DNA of 33,271 bases, taken from positions 1 to 33,271 of the IMG/VR virus record IMGVR_UViG_3300045912_000570; one strand, written 5' to 3'. The DNA is from a virus. The notes under the pieces were generated by a model, which saw only the letters and a list, made by a program, of their open reading frames with translations, ran no database searches and was not told the DNA's origin. Below, piece by piece: positions 31,307-33,271 of this stretch. Numbering within the stretch: position 1 is the first letter of the stretch; the number at the start of each line of letters is the position of its first letter. Made by a program: the position numbers and the translations under genes.

Positions 31307-32439
31307 TGTCGTGGCTCAGTGAAGCAAAAAACAAGTTCCTCACCTTCCCGACGGTCGTTCGGGTCGCGGTGATTGCCTTCTTTGTCGGGGCCATTGTCGG
31401 CGGCATGACCTGCCGGGCGTGGCGCAAGGCGGTCATCGAAGAACCGCCGCCGGTCGAGGAACAATTCGGCCAAGGCTGGATCGACGATCCCGAGCGCGTG
31501 ACCAAGATCGTCGCCACATTCAAGACGCCATTCTTCGGCGATGCGGCCAAAGGAATCATCCAACAAGAGCAAGACAAGGACGCGCTGCTCTACAACATTT
31601 ACCGCAAGGTTCACGGCCATCCCTGGAAGCCGCACAATCAAGGCTCTGTCGGCTCATGCGTCGGTCATGGCGCATCCGGCGCGACCGAACTGCTCTCATG
31701 CTGCCAAATCGCCAACGGTGAACACGACGAGTATCAACACGTCTCCGCCGCCGCCATCTACGCATTGTCCCGCGAAGTCGATAACTTCCTCGGCAATCAA
31801 GATGGTTCAACCGGTGCGGCGGCGGCCAAAGCGATGATGGAGTACGGCCACCTGTTCTGCAAGGACGCCGGGGACGACAACTACGACACGTCTATTGGTC
31901 CGCCGTTGTGCAAGAAATGGGGGCGGACAGGGCTACCGAAAGACCTCAAGTCCATCGCTGCGAAGTACCGCGTCAAGACCGCCGCCAAAGTGCGGACACC
32001 TGAGGAAGTGCGGGCCGCCCTGGTCAACGGTTATCCGGTCACAATCGCCTCCTCGGTAGGCTTTGAAGGCAAGGGCGGCCACAAGCGGGATGCCGACGGG
32101 TTCTGTTATGCCGGTGGCACGTGGGCGCATCAAATGTTCGTCGGCGCATATCGCGCGGACAAAAAGGCGTTCCTCGTTTTCAACTCCTGGGGCCCGAACA
32201 TGCCCACAGGTCCGAAGTCGCTCGATCAACCCGATGGCACGTTCTGGATCACTTGGAAGGACATGCAGCGGATCACGACTTCGGGCGAGTGTTATGCGCT
32301 CTCCGGTTTCGACGGCTTCCCGCAACAGAACATCGACGTGTTTATTCAACGGCCCCAGCGCCGCGAATATACCTCGCTTTGGAAAACATTAAGGGTCAAG
32401 CCATGCGTGGAACTAGCATTCTCTCCGTCCTCGTTCTGA
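31306..32439 (+). CDS. membrane-anchored papain-like cysteine peptidase
   Basis: The 377-residue product has a single membrane helix (about residues 17-34), a linker and a C1-family peptidase fold. The active site reads NQGSVGSCVGHGASG with Q112 and catalytic C118, then GTWAHQMFVGAYR with H275 and VFNSWGPN with N293. All four papain residues are present, so it should be active. The catalytic domain probably faces the periplasm. Roles could include lysis, cleavage of host surface proteins or phage defence. Its end overlaps the next gene by 37 bases. Confidence 0.8.
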   Translation: MSWLSEAKNKFLTFPTVVRVAVIAFFVGAIVGGMTCRAWRKAVIEEPPPVEEQFGQGWIDDPERVTKIVATFKTPFFGDAAKGIIQQEQDKDALLYNIYRKVHGHPWKPHNQGSVGSCVGHGASGATELLSCCQIANGEHDEYQHVSAAAIYALSREVDNFLGNQDGSTGAAAAKAMMEYGHLFCKDAGDDNYDTSIGPPLCKKWGRTGLPKDLKSIAAKYRVKTAAKVRTPEEVRAALVNGYPVTIASSVGFEGKGGHKRDADGFCYAGGTWAHQMFVGAYRADKKAFLVFNSWGPNMPTGPKSLDQPDGTFWITWKDMQRITTSGECYALSGFDGFPQQNIDVFIQRPQRREYTSLWKTLRVKPCVELAFSPSSF

Positions 32440-32981
32440 CGGCCATTGCGTTTGGCCAATCGCCGAGCCGAGCCCGCCAACGCGCGGAAGTGGAATGGTT
32501 GTGGTCGCACACAAAATGCGTCGGCAACATCTGCTACGCCGACGACGATTCTTATGTACGGGCTCAGGCGGAATGGTTGTGGATGAGCATCAAGCCGGAC
32601 CATCCCGACGATCTACCTGTCAAGGAATCCTTAAGAACTGACTGTCGCTGCGGCCCCGACTGCGGCTGCGGCCACGGTGGCAATTGCCAATGCACGCAAG
32701 CCGACTGCTACGAGAAACTCCGGGCCAGAGCGATCAAAGAGAACAAGCCCCTCGTCGTTGGGGTGGGGTGCGAGCCTCCCCGTGTCAGCGGATGCCTCGC
32801 GATGCGGTATGACGACCTGGCGGGGTTCTTGAAGCCATCCATCGTGGTCGCGCGGCCGCAAGGGAAAGAGTTGTTTCAAGCCGGGGTGTTGTCCACAAAG
32901 GCCAGCGACTTGCCGGGTCGCATCAAAGAGATGGCGTTCCCGAAACCAGTCATGTCGGGATCTATCGTCGTGGATCGCTGA
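32403..32981 (+). CDS. secreted Cys-rich protein with thioredoxin-like end
   Basis: The 192-residue product starts with a signal peptide (MRGTSILSVLVLTAIAFGQ). It contains a metal-binding-type Cys cluster (TDCRCGPDCGCGHGGNCQC around residues 80-98). After it comes ENKPLVVGVGCEPPRVSG, which looks like the start of a thioredoxin-type fold but lacks the CxxC pair. It is probably periplasmic. It overlaps the peptidase gene by 37 bases in another frame. Confidence 0.55.
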   Translation: MRGTSILSVLVLTAIAFGQSPSRARQRAEVEWLWSHTKCVGNICYADDDSYVRAQAEWLWMSIKPDHPDDLPVKESLRTDCRCGPDCGCGHGGNCQCTQADCYEKLRARAIKENKPLVVGVGCEPPRVSGCLAMRYDDLAGFLKPSIVVARPQGKELFQAGVLSTKASDLPGRIKEMAFPKPVMSGSIVVDR

Positions 32982-33018
32982 ACCGGCCCCAACTGCCCTC
33001 CCGTGTGGAGTCCGTGAC

Positions 33019-33219
33019 ATGCGTTTGTTTTGTTTCATCATCGTCGTGACGTGCATCCTGATCGCGGGCGGCATCCTGCTCATCGACCTGTGGAAGATTG
33101 TCGATTGGTCAGAATACCATTACCGCATTTTCTGGACCTGCGGCGTCGTTGGGCTATCGGCGTTTCTGATTGGCATTGCGCAACAAGCATTGCTGGATCG
33201 AAAGGACGGCGCGGCATGA
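33019..33219 (+). CDS. two-helix membrane protein, holin-like
   Basis: The 66-residue product has two membrane helices (residues 3-24 and 36-56) and a short charged end (LLDRKDGAA), the size and layout of a class II holin. A holin would control the time of lysis. No endolysin is visible in the window; the next, cut gene could be one. Its stop overlaps that gene's ATGA. Confidence 0.55.
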   Translation: MRLFCFIIVVTCILIAGGILLIDLWKIVDWSEYHYRIFWTCGVVGLSAFLIGIAQQALLDRKDGAA

Positions 33220-33271
33220 GAGCCTACTCGCCAAAATCATTCCTGCTCAAGCGCTTCGCCGAAGGTTGGCG
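33216..33271 (+). CDS. start of a gene cut by the window end
   Basis: The ATG at 33216 overlaps the previous stop. Only about 18 residues are visible (MRAYSPKSFLLKRFAEGW). The position after a holin-like gene suggests a lysis or accessory protein, but nothing more can be said. Confidence 0.5.
   Translation, partial: MRAYSPKSFLLKRFAEGW

Overview
The window is most of a tailed, siphovirus-like bacteriophage or prophage genome. It is truncated at both ends, and I saw no integrase or tRNA. The likely host is a planctomycete (Gemmata/Pirellula type). This is inferred from G+C-rich DNA and several accessory proteins that resemble planctomycete ones: the RPRGLCWGCY zinc finger, a Cys-rich glycosyltransferase and an N-terminal zinc-ribbon RuvC-like protein. 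Almost all genes are on the + strand and tightly packed, many with ATGA or TAATG overlaps.

Layout. 1-680: end of a gene with six 30-bp in-frame repeats. 677-2620: a compact unit of a winged-helix protein, a 403-aa TnpB/Cas12-like protein, a short CRISPR-type array (36-nt repeats, 30-nt spacers, exact 66-nt period) and a structured RNA with a 25-bp closing stem and a repeat-complementary segment. 2691-5656: replication and recombination genes (replisome organizer, possible helicase loader, a nonsense-interrupted helix-hairpin-helix gene, a PD-(D/E)XK-like protein, a zinc finger-ASCH fusion). 5676-7533: terminase subunits. 7816-9165: a lone minus-strand virion-like gene with a carbohydrate-binding fold. 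9247-12546: protease/scaffold, decoration protein, major capsid protein. 12563-17289: connectors, tail tube, tape measure. 17292-19605: tail protein and a frameshifted chaperone-like pair. 19633-22052: portal and MuF-like protein, unusually far from the terminase. 22062-28021: tail-tip and fibre proteins and a glycosyltransferase. 28057-29709: a promoter with a dyad element, small regulatory-type genes and one minus-strand gene. 29709-33271: membrane and secreted proteins, a papain-like peptidase and a holin-like protein.

How it fits together. The left genes would start replication, the terminase packages DNA into the head built by 9247-12546, and the tail genes complete a non-contractile virion. 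The fibre, carbohydrate-binding and glycosyltransferase genes suggest adaptation to host surface glycans. The right end looks like an accessory or lysis region.

The standout is 677-2620. Array geometry, terminal-repeat decay, adjacency to a TnpB/Cas12-like gene and an anti-repeat RNA together suggest a phage-borne miniature type V-like RNA-guided system. The effector lacks a recognisable RuvC-III motif, so it may bind rather than cut. All assignments come from reading the sequence; no searches were run.
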